Source: UBA2137 sp050251555
GTDB taxonomy: Bacteria; Pseudomonadota; Alphaproteobacteria; Micavibrionales; Micavibrionaceae
Assembly: GCA_050251555.1 (NCBI GenBank)
Contig: JBFWMN010000003.1
Location: forward strand, 1-64,000
Length of the DNA: 64,000 nt
Direction: 5' to 3'
The notes below the pieces were generated by a model. The model worked only from the letters and a program-made list of their open reading frames with translations. It was not told where the DNA came from and did not search any database. Shown here piece after piece: positions 26,881 through 33,545 of this stretch. Every line of letters starts with the position of its first letter. The first letter of the stretch is position 1. The translations under genes and the position numbers were made by a program.

Positions 26881-27016
26881 TAATGCTCACTATAACAGCC
26901 ATTAAGTACTATAAAGACTACTATAATGCACATTACGTAGGATTGACTTGATTTTTTCCTCAATGCCTATTATAATGAACATTGTAGGCTACAAAGCCTA
27001 TTAAAATAAGCATTGT
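26881..27016. promoter_or_regulatory. hipB operator array and promoter region
   Basis: At least three related imperfect palindromes of the form TAATG-N2-CATTA precede the antitoxin: 26924-26935 (perfect arms), 26973-26984 and 27004-27015. Centre spacings are 49 and 31 bp. TATAAT sequences overlap the first two (26922-26927 and 26971-26976), and TTGACT is at 26943-26948. The array fits autorepression by the HipB-like protein. Confidence 0.55.
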
Positions 27017-27031
27017 AAAAGGAAATACGCG

Positions 27032-27373
27032 ATGGCTGACAAGGCAAATCTTCCAATCCCTGTGCAAAAGGCCTTGCGCAAGCTGGGACAAGATATCAGC
27101 GATGCCCGCCGCCGTCGCCGTATTCCCACGTCTTTAATGTCTGAACGGGCGGGTATGGCGCGGGCAACGCTGGCCAAGATAGAAAAGGGTGATCCCACGG
27201 TGTCGCTGGGCGGGTATGCCTCTGTCCTTTTTGTGTTGGGGCTGACGACGCGGTTGCAGGATTTGGTGGATGCCGCGCATGATCTGACAGGTCGTGAGCT
27301 GGCCGACGAAGCTTTGCCCAAGCGTGTGTATTTATCACGCTCCGCTCAGAAGAAGGCAGGCGATCATGAGTAG
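27032..27373 (+). CDS. hipB: HipB-like XRE antitoxin/repressor
   Basis: A 113-residue DNA-binding protein with an XRE helix-turn-helix (LGQDISDARRRRRIPTSLMSERAGMARATLAKIEKG, about 17-52) typical of HipB. It would neutralise HipA and repress the operon through the palindromes upstream. ATG 27032 has the ribosome site AAAGGAAA. Its stop overlaps the hipA start at 27366. Confidence 0.85.
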   Translation: MADKANLPIPVQKALRKLGQDISDARRRRRIPTSLMSERAGMARATLAKIEKGDPTVSLGGYASVLFVLGLTTRLQDLVDAAHDLTGRELADEALPKRVYLSRSAQKKAGDHE

Positions 27374-28622
27374 TAGGGAAGTTATTGTATCCATCGCGCT
27401 GGGTGATGAAACTCACGTTGTTGGTAAACTCTGGTGTCACAACCGCAAAGGACGCGAAAGCGCGTCCTTTGAATATGATCCGTCATGGCTGAAACATCCT
27501 GAGCGTTTTGCGCTGGAGCCAGCTCTGTCGTTAACGCCAGGTGCGTTTCATACTACAGCGGATCAAACGCTTTTTGGCGCCATTGGCGACTCTGCACCTG
27601 ATCGCTGGGGGCGTGTGCTGATGCGCCGTGCGGAAGCTGCCCGTGCCAGAGATGCGGGTGACATGCCAAAGACACTGGGCGAAGTTGACTTCCTGCTGGG
27701 TGTCAATGACGAAGCACGTCAAGGTGCATTGCGGTTTTCCGATACGCTGGATGGGCCGTTTCTTGCCCCAAAGGGTAAGAGAACCATTCCCCCACTAGTG
27801 GAGTTGCCACGGCTGCTTTCTGCGACTGAGCGCTTCCTTGATGATGATGAGAATGCGGAAGATCTACGATTGCTGCTTGCGCCAGGATCGTCTCTCGGTG
27901 GTGCGCGTCCTAAGGCGTCCGTTATTGATACGGATAGCCATTTGGCCATTGCAAAGTTCCCCCGCAAGGATGACGATTTTAATGTTGTGGCATGGGAAGC
28001 TGTCACACTTGTTCTGGCTAAAAAAGCTGGCCTGACCGTGCCAAAATGGCGTCTGGATACAATCCTGGACAAGCCAGTCCTGATTATTCGCCGTTTTGAC
28101 CGCGTGGGTGAAACCCGAGTCCCATTCCTCTCGGCCATGAGTATGCTTGGCGCAAAGGATGGCGAAGCACACAGCTATCTTGAGATTGTCGATGCGCTCA
28201 AACAACACGGCGCAGCACCGGATGCAGATATGGCCGAGCTGTGGCGCAGGATTGTCTTCAGCATTCTTGTATCCAACGTCGATGACCATTTGCGCAATCA
28301 TGGCTTTGTGTATGAGCGCGAGAAAGGATGGCGTTTGTCGCCAGCCTACGATATCAATCCGACACCTCTAGAAGTAAAACCTCGTATCCTCACCACAATG
28401 ATTGATCTGTATGATGGAACGGCCTCGCTAGATTTGGCCATGTCTGTTGCTGGTGATTTCCGTTTATCGAAGGAACAGACAAATACCATTATCAGTGAAG
28501 TAACCGCTGGGGTAGCGCAATGGCGTGATATTGCACAGCAGTTTCATCTTAGCAAGCGTGAAGTTGATCGCATGGCATCAGCGTTTGAACATGATGATTT
28601 GAAGAAAGCACAGCAGGTTTGA
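27366..28622 (+). CDS. hipA: HipA-family serine/threonine kinase toxin
   Basis: A 418-residue kinase of the HipA family, whose classical member phosphorylates glutamyl-tRNA synthetase. The N-terminal subdomain covers VGKLWCHNRKG. The P-loop-like GSSLGGARPKA, the ATP-binding Lys in IAKFPRKDD, the catalytic HLRNHGF region with SNVDDH, and the DFG-like YDINP are visible. I chose ATG 27366 (8-nt overlap with hipB). The catalytic residues look intact. A third gene follows after 5 nt. Confidence 0.9.
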   Translation: MSSREVIVSIALGDETHVVGKLWCHNRKGRESASFEYDPSWLKHPERFALEPALSLTPGAFHTTADQTLFGAIGDSAPDRWGRVLMRRAEAARARDAGDMPKTLGEVDFLLGVNDEARQGALRFSDTLDGPFLAPKGKRTIPPLVELPRLLSATERFLDDDENAEDLRLLLAPGSSLGGARPKASVIDTDSHLAIAKFPRKDDDFNVVAWEAVTLVLAKKAGLTVPKWRLDTILDKPVLIIRRFDRVGETRVPFLSAMSMLGAKDGEAHSYLEIVDALKQHGAAPDADMAELWRRIVFSILVSNVDDHLRNHGFVYEREKGWRLSPAYDINPTPLEVKPRILTTMIDLYDGTASLDLAMSVAGDFRLSKEQTNTIISEVTAGVAQWRDIAQQFHLSKREVDRMASAFEHDDLKKAQQV

Positions 28623-28627
28623 TTATC

Positions 28628-29734
28628 ATGGACATCAAAGATTTATTAGAACCGCAAGCCGTAAAAGCCTTGCGCGAGATGAATGAGAAAATGACTGCCC
28701 TGAGCAAGGGAATCACATCATCGCCTCTGATGGAATACATGCGACAGATAGAAGAGCAAAAGAAACTATTTCATGATCAGTTTAGCGGTATTTCTCAGGC
28801 ACTACGCGTGAACATGCCATCTCACATGCGAGCGATAGAAGAAATCACCAGAGGCCTTACACCTTTCGTTGATCAAATTACAAAGATGCACAGCCCTTAT
28901 CAGGAGCTGATGAAACAAATTCAAGAACAAACACGACCATTCCAAGAAGCCTTAAAGCAATTTCATGATCTTCAGGATCGGTTGAACTTCTCAGAAATCA
29001 GTCAGGCTTTCCGTGGCGTAACTGATTTCATTCGTAATATACCTCCTGAACATTTAATCAAGATTCGTCTTCATTCTGATCACTGGTTAATTAGTGATGA
29101 CGGGCTTTTAATGCTGGTAGTTGAAGAAGACCTTCGCGATAATGAGGATATAATTCCATTCGTGATTAACTATTACAAAGCCAATGGGTGGTATCGCCTA
29201 CATACGATTGTAGAGGAATGGCAGACGGATATCGAGCAAGGACGGTTAAAAGTATTTCAGGCCGCCGTTGCAATGAGTAAGGACAATAATCACGAGGATG
29301 TACATCTGTTGACTGTCCCTGCTCTGATTGCTCAGATTGATGGGTTGGTCCGCGACTTGTATGGTGTCTTGCCTAAGGCCATCAGAAAACGCGTAGAGCA
29401 AGAGATCAAAGACAATCTTCCAGCAGAGCTTAAAGGCAAGCGGACAGATGTGCGGCATGATGTGGCCGTTCAGACGGTTGCCGAGATCGTTGACTTCTGG
29501 TCTGCAGAGATGCTGCAAGAAGTGATCTTTAGCGGTCTATTCCGAGATTCAAATAAAATCACGCCCAACGAGAGCTATTCATTGTTTAGGCACAAGATCA
29601 TGCATGGTGATAAAGAATACCTTGGATATGGCAACGAAGAGAATTTCATTCGTCTGATGCTGTATGCGGAGTTTATTATCAAACTTATAAAGCAGGTCAA
29701 AAATGGAAGTGTAACCATCGAACAGGCCGTATAA
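28628..29734 (+). CDS. HEPN-like protein, third gene of the hip operon, 368 aa
   Basis: No named family is evident over the full length. The N-terminal 170 residues are helical and partly coiled-coil (MRQIEEQKKLFHDQF, LMKQIQEQTRPFQEALKQ). The C-terminal half is helical and ends with SLFRHKIMHG, where Arg321 and His326 form the R-[NDH]-x3-H motif of HEPN ribonucleases. It starts 5 nt after hipA, so it is translated from the same message. It may be a ribonuclease effector or a partner of HipA. The motif is seen, the function is inference. Confidence 0.6.
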   Translation: MDIKDLLEPQAVKALREMNEKMTALSKGITSSPLMEYMRQIEEQKKLFHDQFSGISQALRVNMPSHMRAIEEITRGLTPFVDQITKMHSPYQELMKQIQEQTRPFQEALKQFHDLQDRLNFSEISQAFRGVTDFIRNIPPEHLIKIRLHSDHWLISDDGLLMLVVEEDLRDNEDIIPFVINYYKANGWYRLHTIVEEWQTDIEQGRLKVFQAAVAMSKDNNHEDVHLLTVPALIAQIDGLVRDLYGVLPKAIRKRVEQEIKDNLPAELKGKRTDVRHDVAVQTVAEIVDFWSAEMLQEVIFSGLFRDSNKITPNESYSLFRHKIMHGDKEYLGYGNEENFIRLMLYAEFIIKLIKQVKNGSVTIEQAV

Positions 29735-29735
29735 A

Positions 29736-29777
29736 AATGTTCGAACATAATTGTTACGGACAACGCGAACATTTTTT
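29736..29777 (+). terminator. Terminator after the hip operon
   Basis: Stem AATGTTCG (29736-29743) with CGAACATT (29766-29773), then TTTT. The loop is long (22 nt), so it may be weak. Confidence 0.5.
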
Positions 29778-29817
29778 GGCATTCTAGTCACTATCATCGC
29801 GATCATTCCCTCCCAAG

Positions 29818-29840
29818 CCACGCCTCACCGCGTGGTTTTT
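29818..29840 (+). terminator. Rho-independent terminator upstream of dcm
   Basis: Stem CCACGC (29818-29823) with GCGTGG (29830-29835), 6-nt loop, then TTTTT. Confidence 0.65.
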
Positions 29841-29940
29841 GCGTTTGAGGCGTGGTGACGAAGACAAAAAGGTACTTCCGGCGATTGGCCCCTATGCGGC
29901 GGGCTAAGGCGCAGGACTTTTTTAGTCACAGACTTTTTTT

Positions 29941-30045
29941 CTGGGTGCGCAGTTTGCGTACCTGACCCAAAAAAAAGCAGGAAATAAAGGTCTTGAAAGG
30001 TGCGCACCCAGAAATGCGCACCCGCCTTTTTATGACTGCGCACCC
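29941..30045. repeat. TGCGCACCC repeat array before dcm
   Basis: Four copies of TGCGCACCC: one inverted (29943-29951) and three direct (30001-30009, 30015-30023, 30037-30045). The first two copies form an 11-bp perfect inverted repeat, CTGGGTGCGCA with TGCGCACCCAG. The position 20-120 bp before the dcm start codon suggests an operator, perhaps for autoregulation. Confidence 0.5.
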
Positions 30046-31324
30046 AAAAGGCTCAAGGAACAACGTGTGGATTTACGTCCCTTCACAATTCTGTCCCTGT
30101 GCGCCGGTGTCGGCGGACTCGACATCGGACTTCGCGTGGCGCAGCCAAATGCTCGCACAGTCTGTTTTGTTGAGATCGAAGCCTATGCGGCAGCAATCCT
30201 GGCAACGCGCATGGAGCAGGACGCCCTGGATCAAGCGCCTATATGGACGGATTTACGAACCTTCGATGGCAACCCGTGGCGTGGCCTCGTGGATTGCATC
30301 ACTGCGGGATATCCATGCCAGCCCTTTAGCGTTGCAGGCAAACAGCTCGGCGATAAAGACCCAAGACACCTCTGGCCAGATGTCTTTCGGGTGGTGCGAG
30401 AAATCGACCCACCCCTGTGCTTCTTCGAAAATGTTCCAGGACATTTACGATTGGGATTCCAACAAGTCCACGATGACCTTCGAAGCCTGGGTTACCGCGT
30501 TAAGGCAGGCCTGTTCACTGCGGAGGAAGTCGGTGCATCTCACAAACGGGAGCGACTATTCATCTTGGCCTACCGCGAGAGTGTCTTCGGCAAATGCTCC
30601 GTGCCAGAGCGAGATTGCCAAGGGCGATCCGCGCAGGCGGCTGGAAGTTTCGGTGGTGACATGGGCAACGCCGAACACGATGGATCATCTGCCGCCACGC
30701 TCACCAGAGGCGATGGAACGGATGTTGGGGCCAGAGGGAGCGCGGGCGGGACGGACACGTCCCAGCAATCTGCGCGAGCAGATAATGTGGCCGACCCCGC
30801 GTGCGCAGAAAACATCATCGGAGAATCCAGAGACATGGCAACTGCGCCGGCAAGCAGGACAAGTTTCTACACCGCCCTTGGCAATGGCAGCAGCAATGTG
30901 GCTAACGCCCAGAGCGCAAGAAACCGAAGAGAAACAGGAGAGTTTCCTCAAACGCAACGGGGACAGGACGGATCGCTGTTTCGGCTCTCTGTCGGCGCAG
31001 GCCAAGGTCTGGCCGACCGTGACCACGCAGGATGCAAAGAACAATGCGGGGCCGAGCCAGTTCAGGCGCAACACGAAGCCTTTGAATGTCGAGGCCTGCC
31101 TGCATTCCCTCTCTTCGCCCCAGGGCCGACAGGCGACTGGAGCGACGTCCCAGAAAGTCTTGAACCCGCAATTTGTCGAATGGCTGATGGGCTGGCCTAT
31201 CGGGTGGACAGAATTCGCGCCTGTGGAAACGGTGTCGTGCCGCTGGCTGCCGCTTATGCATGGCGCACTCTCATTTCTAGAGCAGCAACAACAACTTTTG
31301 GAGAAACAATCTGATGAGCAATGA
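29993..31324 (+). CDS. Second reading frame overlapping dcm (WPTP-repeat protein)
   Basis: An open frame of 443 codons covers all of dcm in another phase. Its second half looks like a real phage protein family. Five W-x-T-type repeats occur (SSWPTAR, TWATPNT, MWPTPRAQ, MWLTPRAQ, VWPTVTTQDAKNN), with W codons at 30566, 30662, 30788, 30899 and 31010. It ends with LNPQFVEWLMGWPIGWT. I recall that ending from many phage hypothetical proteins. The true start is unknown. The first codons lie in the TGCGCACCC repeats, and an internal start is likely. No ribosome site decides it. Dual coding is possible but unproven. Confidence 0.5.
   Translation: MKGAHPEMRTRLFMTAHPKGSRNNVWIYVPSQFCPCAPVSADSTSDFAWRSQMLAQSVLLRSKPMRQQSWQRAWSRTPWIKRLYGRIYEPSMATRGVASWIASLRDIHASPLALQANSSAIKTQDTSGQMSFGWCEKSTHPCASSKMFQDIYDWDSNKSTMTFEAWVTALRQACSLRRKSVHLTNGSDYSSWPTARVSSANAPCQSEIAKGDPRRRLEVSVVTWATPNTMDHLPPRSPEAMERMLGPEGARAGRTRPSNLREQIMWPTPRAQKTSSENPETWQLRRQAGQVSTPPLAMAAAMWLTPRAQETEEKQESFLKRNGDRTDRCFGSLSAQAKVWPTVTTQDAKNNAGPSQFRRNTKPLNVEACLHSLSSPQGRQATGATSQKVLNPQFVEWLMGWPIGWTEFAPVETVSCRWLPLMHGALSFLEQQQQLLEKQSDEQ
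30067..31314 (+). CDS. dcm: DNA (cytosine-5-)-methyltransferase
   Basis: A 415-residue C5-methyltransferase starting at GTG 30067. Motif I (LSLCAGVGGLD), motif IV with catalytic Cys84 (GYPCQPFS), motif VI (FFENVPG), motif VIII (SHKRERLFILA) and the C-terminal GNGVVPLAAAYAW are all in this frame. The target-recognition region (about 165-360) is unusual. It consists of short repeats such as MGNAEHDG, VADPACAE, VANAQSA and LADRDHAG, and the same DNA is open and protein-like in the next frame. Probably it protects phage DNA from restriction. It is coupled to the next methyltransferase by TGATG. Confidence 0.9.
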   Translation: MDLRPFTILSLCAGVGGLDIGLRVAQPNARTVCFVEIEAYAAAILATRMEQDALDQAPIWTDLRTFDGNPWRGLVDCITAGYPCQPFSVAGKQLGDKDPRHLWPDVFRVVREIDPPLCFFENVPGHLRLGFQQVHDDLRSLGYRVKAGLFTAEEVGASHKRERLFILAYRESVFGKCSVPERDCQGRSAQAAGSFGGDMGNAEHDGSSAATLTRGDGTDVGARGSAGGTDTSQQSARADNVADPACAENIIGESRDMATAPASRTSFYTALGNGSSNVANAQSARNRRETGEFPQTQRGQDGSLFRLSVGAGQGLADRDHAGCKEQCGAEPVQAQHEAFECRGLPAFPLFAPGPTGDWSDVPESLEPAICRMADGLAYRVDRIRACGNGVVPLAAAYAWRTLISRAATTTFGETI

Positions 31325-32567
31325 TGTTCAACTGAACGTGCAATATCTGCCTGTCGATCACCTGATCCCGTATGCGAAGAACGCTCGCACCCATTCGGAT
31401 GCTCAGGTGGCGCAGATCGCGGGATCGATGACGGAATTCGGCTTTGTGAATCCGATCCTGATCGGCGATGACGGCGGTATTATCGCTGGCCATGGCCGCT
31501 TGATGGCCGCGCGTATGCTCGGCATCAAGGAAGTCCCTACGATCCGCTTGAGCCATCTGAGCGAAGTTCAACGCCGTGCGCTGGTCATCGCTGATAACAA
31601 AATCGCCGAAAACGCTGGCTGGAATGATGAATTGCTGCGGCAAGAGCTGCAGGAGCTGGATGGTGACGAATTCGACCTTGGTCTTTTGGGATTCAATGAT
31701 GACGAGTTGGAAGTCTTTCTGAATGGTGATGCTGATGGCGAAGGTCTGACGGACGAGAATGCTGCGCCGGAAATTCCTGAAACGCCTGTCAGCGTGCTGG
31801 GCGATCTATGGCTCTGCGGCGATCACAAAATTCTCTGTGGGGATTCCACGCTGATTGACAGCTATCAAACATTGCTAGGTGAAGAGCTGGCCGACATGGT
31901 GTTCACCGACCCGCCATATAATGTTAATTACGCGAACTCGGCCAAAGACAAGATGCGCGGCAAATCTCGCCCAATCCAAAACGACAACCTGGGCGCAGAC
32001 TTTGGTGCATTTCTCTATGATGTTTGCACAAATTTGATGATGGTCTGTAAAGGCGCGATGTATATCTGCATGTCATCCTCAGAACTGCACACCCTCCACG
32101 GCGCATTTTCCGAGGCAGGTGGCAAATGGTCGACATTCATCATCTGGGCGAAAAACACCTTCACGCTTGGCCGCGCTGACTATCAGCGCCAGTACGAACC
32201 AATCCTCTACGGCTGGAAGAACGGCCATGAGCATTTCTGGTGCGGGGCGCGGGATCAAAGCGATGTCTGGTTTGTGAACAAGCCCGTGAAGAACGATCTG
32301 CACCCGACCATGAAGCCTGTCGAGCTGGTGGAACGCGCCCTGCACAATTCCAGCAAGACCAAGGATATAGTGCTGGATGCATTCGGTGGGTCGGGCAGCA
32401 CCATGATTGCTTGCGAGAAAACGGGGCGTCGCGCCCGCCTGATTGAGCTTGAACCGAAATACGCCGATGTCATCGTAAAGCGATGGCAGGAATTTACGGG
32501 CAAGAAAGCAACCCTAGCCGCGACCGGCCAGGGTTTTGAGGAGTTGGAGAAAGAGCGTTTACACTGA
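31314..32567 (+). CDS. ParB-like domain / DNA methyltransferase fusion (beta-class N6A/N4C)
   Basis: A 417-residue two-domain protein. The ParB N-terminal domain (about 10-110) has IPYAKNARTHSDAQVAQIAGSM and AGHGRLMAARMLG. The methyltransferase domain follows with TDPPYNV at 199-204, then the SAM-binding DAFGGSGST near the C-terminus. That DPPY-before-FxGxG order is the beta class. It modifies adenine-N6 or cytosine-N4. It starts at ATG 31314, overlapping the dcm stop by one base, so the two methylases form one unit. Confidence 0.9.
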   Translation: MSNDVQLNVQYLPVDHLIPYAKNARTHSDAQVAQIAGSMTEFGFVNPILIGDDGGIIAGHGRLMAARMLGIKEVPTIRLSHLSEVQRRALVIADNKIAENAGWNDELLRQELQELDGDEFDLGLLGFNDDELEVFLNGDADGEGLTDENAAPEIPETPVSVLGDLWLCGDHKILCGDSTLIDSYQTLLGEELADMVFTDPPYNVNYANSAKDKMRGKSRPIQNDNLGADFGAFLYDVCTNLMMVCKGAMYICMSSSELHTLHGAFSEAGGKWSTFIIWAKNTFTLGRADYQRQYEPILYGWKNGHEHFWCGARDQSDVWFVNKPVKNDLHPTMKPVELVERALHNSSKTKDIVLDAFGGSGSTMIACEKTGRRARLIELEPKYADVIVKRWQEFTGKKATLAATGQGFEELEKERLH

Positions 32568-32909
32568 GGCTTCTTCGACCTTGGCGGGGGTTTCCCCGAC
32601 ACGGTAGCGGCGCTCGTCATTGATGCGTTCGCTGGTGACGTTCTTTCCTGCCTTTTTCTGCATGGAAAGGAAGCCGCGCACTGTGTGGCTCTGCCAGTCG
32701 CTGACCTTGACCATCTCTTCGATGGTCGCGCCTTCGGGACGCTGCATCAAGGCGAAGATTTTGTCTTTCTTACTGCTCTTGGGTTCGGTGACGGCCTGTG
32801 TGGCTTCTGGTTTGGGTTTTACGACCTTGGCAGGCATGCTGCGCGGTTTCTGCGCAGGCTTCTTCGTTGCCTGTTTTTTCGGTGCTGTTTTCTTCTTTGC
32901 GGTGGCCAT
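32559..32909 (-). CDS. DUF3489 domain protein
   Basis: A 116-residue protein on the opposite strand from its neighbours. The basic Lys/Pro/Ala-rich N-terminus precedes the DUF3489 domain (KIFALMQRPEGATIEEMVKVSDWQSHTVRGF), a small winged-helix-like module common in alphaproteobacterial phages. A ribosome site AAAGGAG precedes ATG 32909 on the minus strand. Its end overlaps the methyltransferase end by 9 bp (convergent). Confidence 0.8.
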   Translation of the reverse strand: MATAKKKTAPKKQATKKPAQKPRSMPAKVVKPKPEATQAVTEPKSSKKDKIFALMQRPEGATIEEMVKVSDWQSHTVRGFLSMQKKAGKNVTSERINDERRYRVGETPAKVEEASV

Positions 32910-32999
32910 GATGATGCTCCTTTTGTTGGTGTTGCATCCTCATGAACGCTTCAATTCGGCATGAAGTAAAGTTGAATAGATCAGGAAAAGTGAGGATTT

Positions 33000-33545
33000 A
33001 TGGGGGTTTCCGTCCGTGCTTATGCCCGCCATCGGGGTGTGGCTGAAAACGCCGTGCGCAAAGCAATAAAAGCAGGCCGCATCACGCCCGACAGCAATGG
33101 AAAGATCGACATCGCCAAGGCTGATGCGGCCTGGGAAGCCAACACCGATCACACCAAGCGGCACGATCCGGCAGGATTCAAGGATATTGACCCTGAAGAG
33201 GCTATGAATTCCGTCAAACAGACACTGGCCGAGAGTGGCCGCGCTGCACACGGCATGAACAGCTTCACGCAAGCCCGCACCGCGCACGAAATCGCCAAAG
33301 CCCACCTCGCGCGGCAACGCCTGCAGGAGAAAAAAGGACAATTAATCAACAAGGACATGGTGAAAGCACAGGTGTTCCGCCTGGGGCGGCAATTCAGGGA
33401 CGCATGGGCAAACTGGCCAGCACGCGTGTCCGCACAAATCGCCGCCGAGCTGCAGGTGGACGAGCATGTCTTGCACATGACCCTGGAACGCTATGTGCGG
33501 GAGCATCTGGATGAACTTGGGGATGCCAAACTCGATCTCGAATGA
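33000..33545 (+). CDS. Terminase small subunit (Nu1-like)
   Basis: A 181-residue DNA-binding packaging protein. The N-terminal HTH (VSVRAYARHRGVAENAVRKAIKAGRI) resembles Nu1/'elements of external origin' small terminases. The helical remainder (AKAHLARQRLQEKKGQLINKD) would multimerise. It overlaps the large-subunit gene by 35 nt and opens the structural module. Confidence 0.82.
   Translation: MGVSVRAYARHRGVAENAVRKAIKAGRITPDSNGKIDIAKADAAWEANTDHTKRHDPAGFKDIDPEEAMNSVKQTLAESGRAAHGMNSFTQARTAHEIAKAHLARQRLQEKKGQLINKDMVKAQVFRLGRQFRDAWANWPARVSAQIAAELQVDEHVLHMTLERYVREHLDELGDAKLDLE

Larger units (their letters stand above)
29735..30066. other. Intergenic region between hip operon and dcm
   Basis: 332 bp with no convincing gene. 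It contains two terminators (29736-29777, 29818-29840), an A/T and GC-mixed stretch with nothing I recognise, and a TGCGCACCC repeat array just before the dcm start. Confidence 0.6.
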
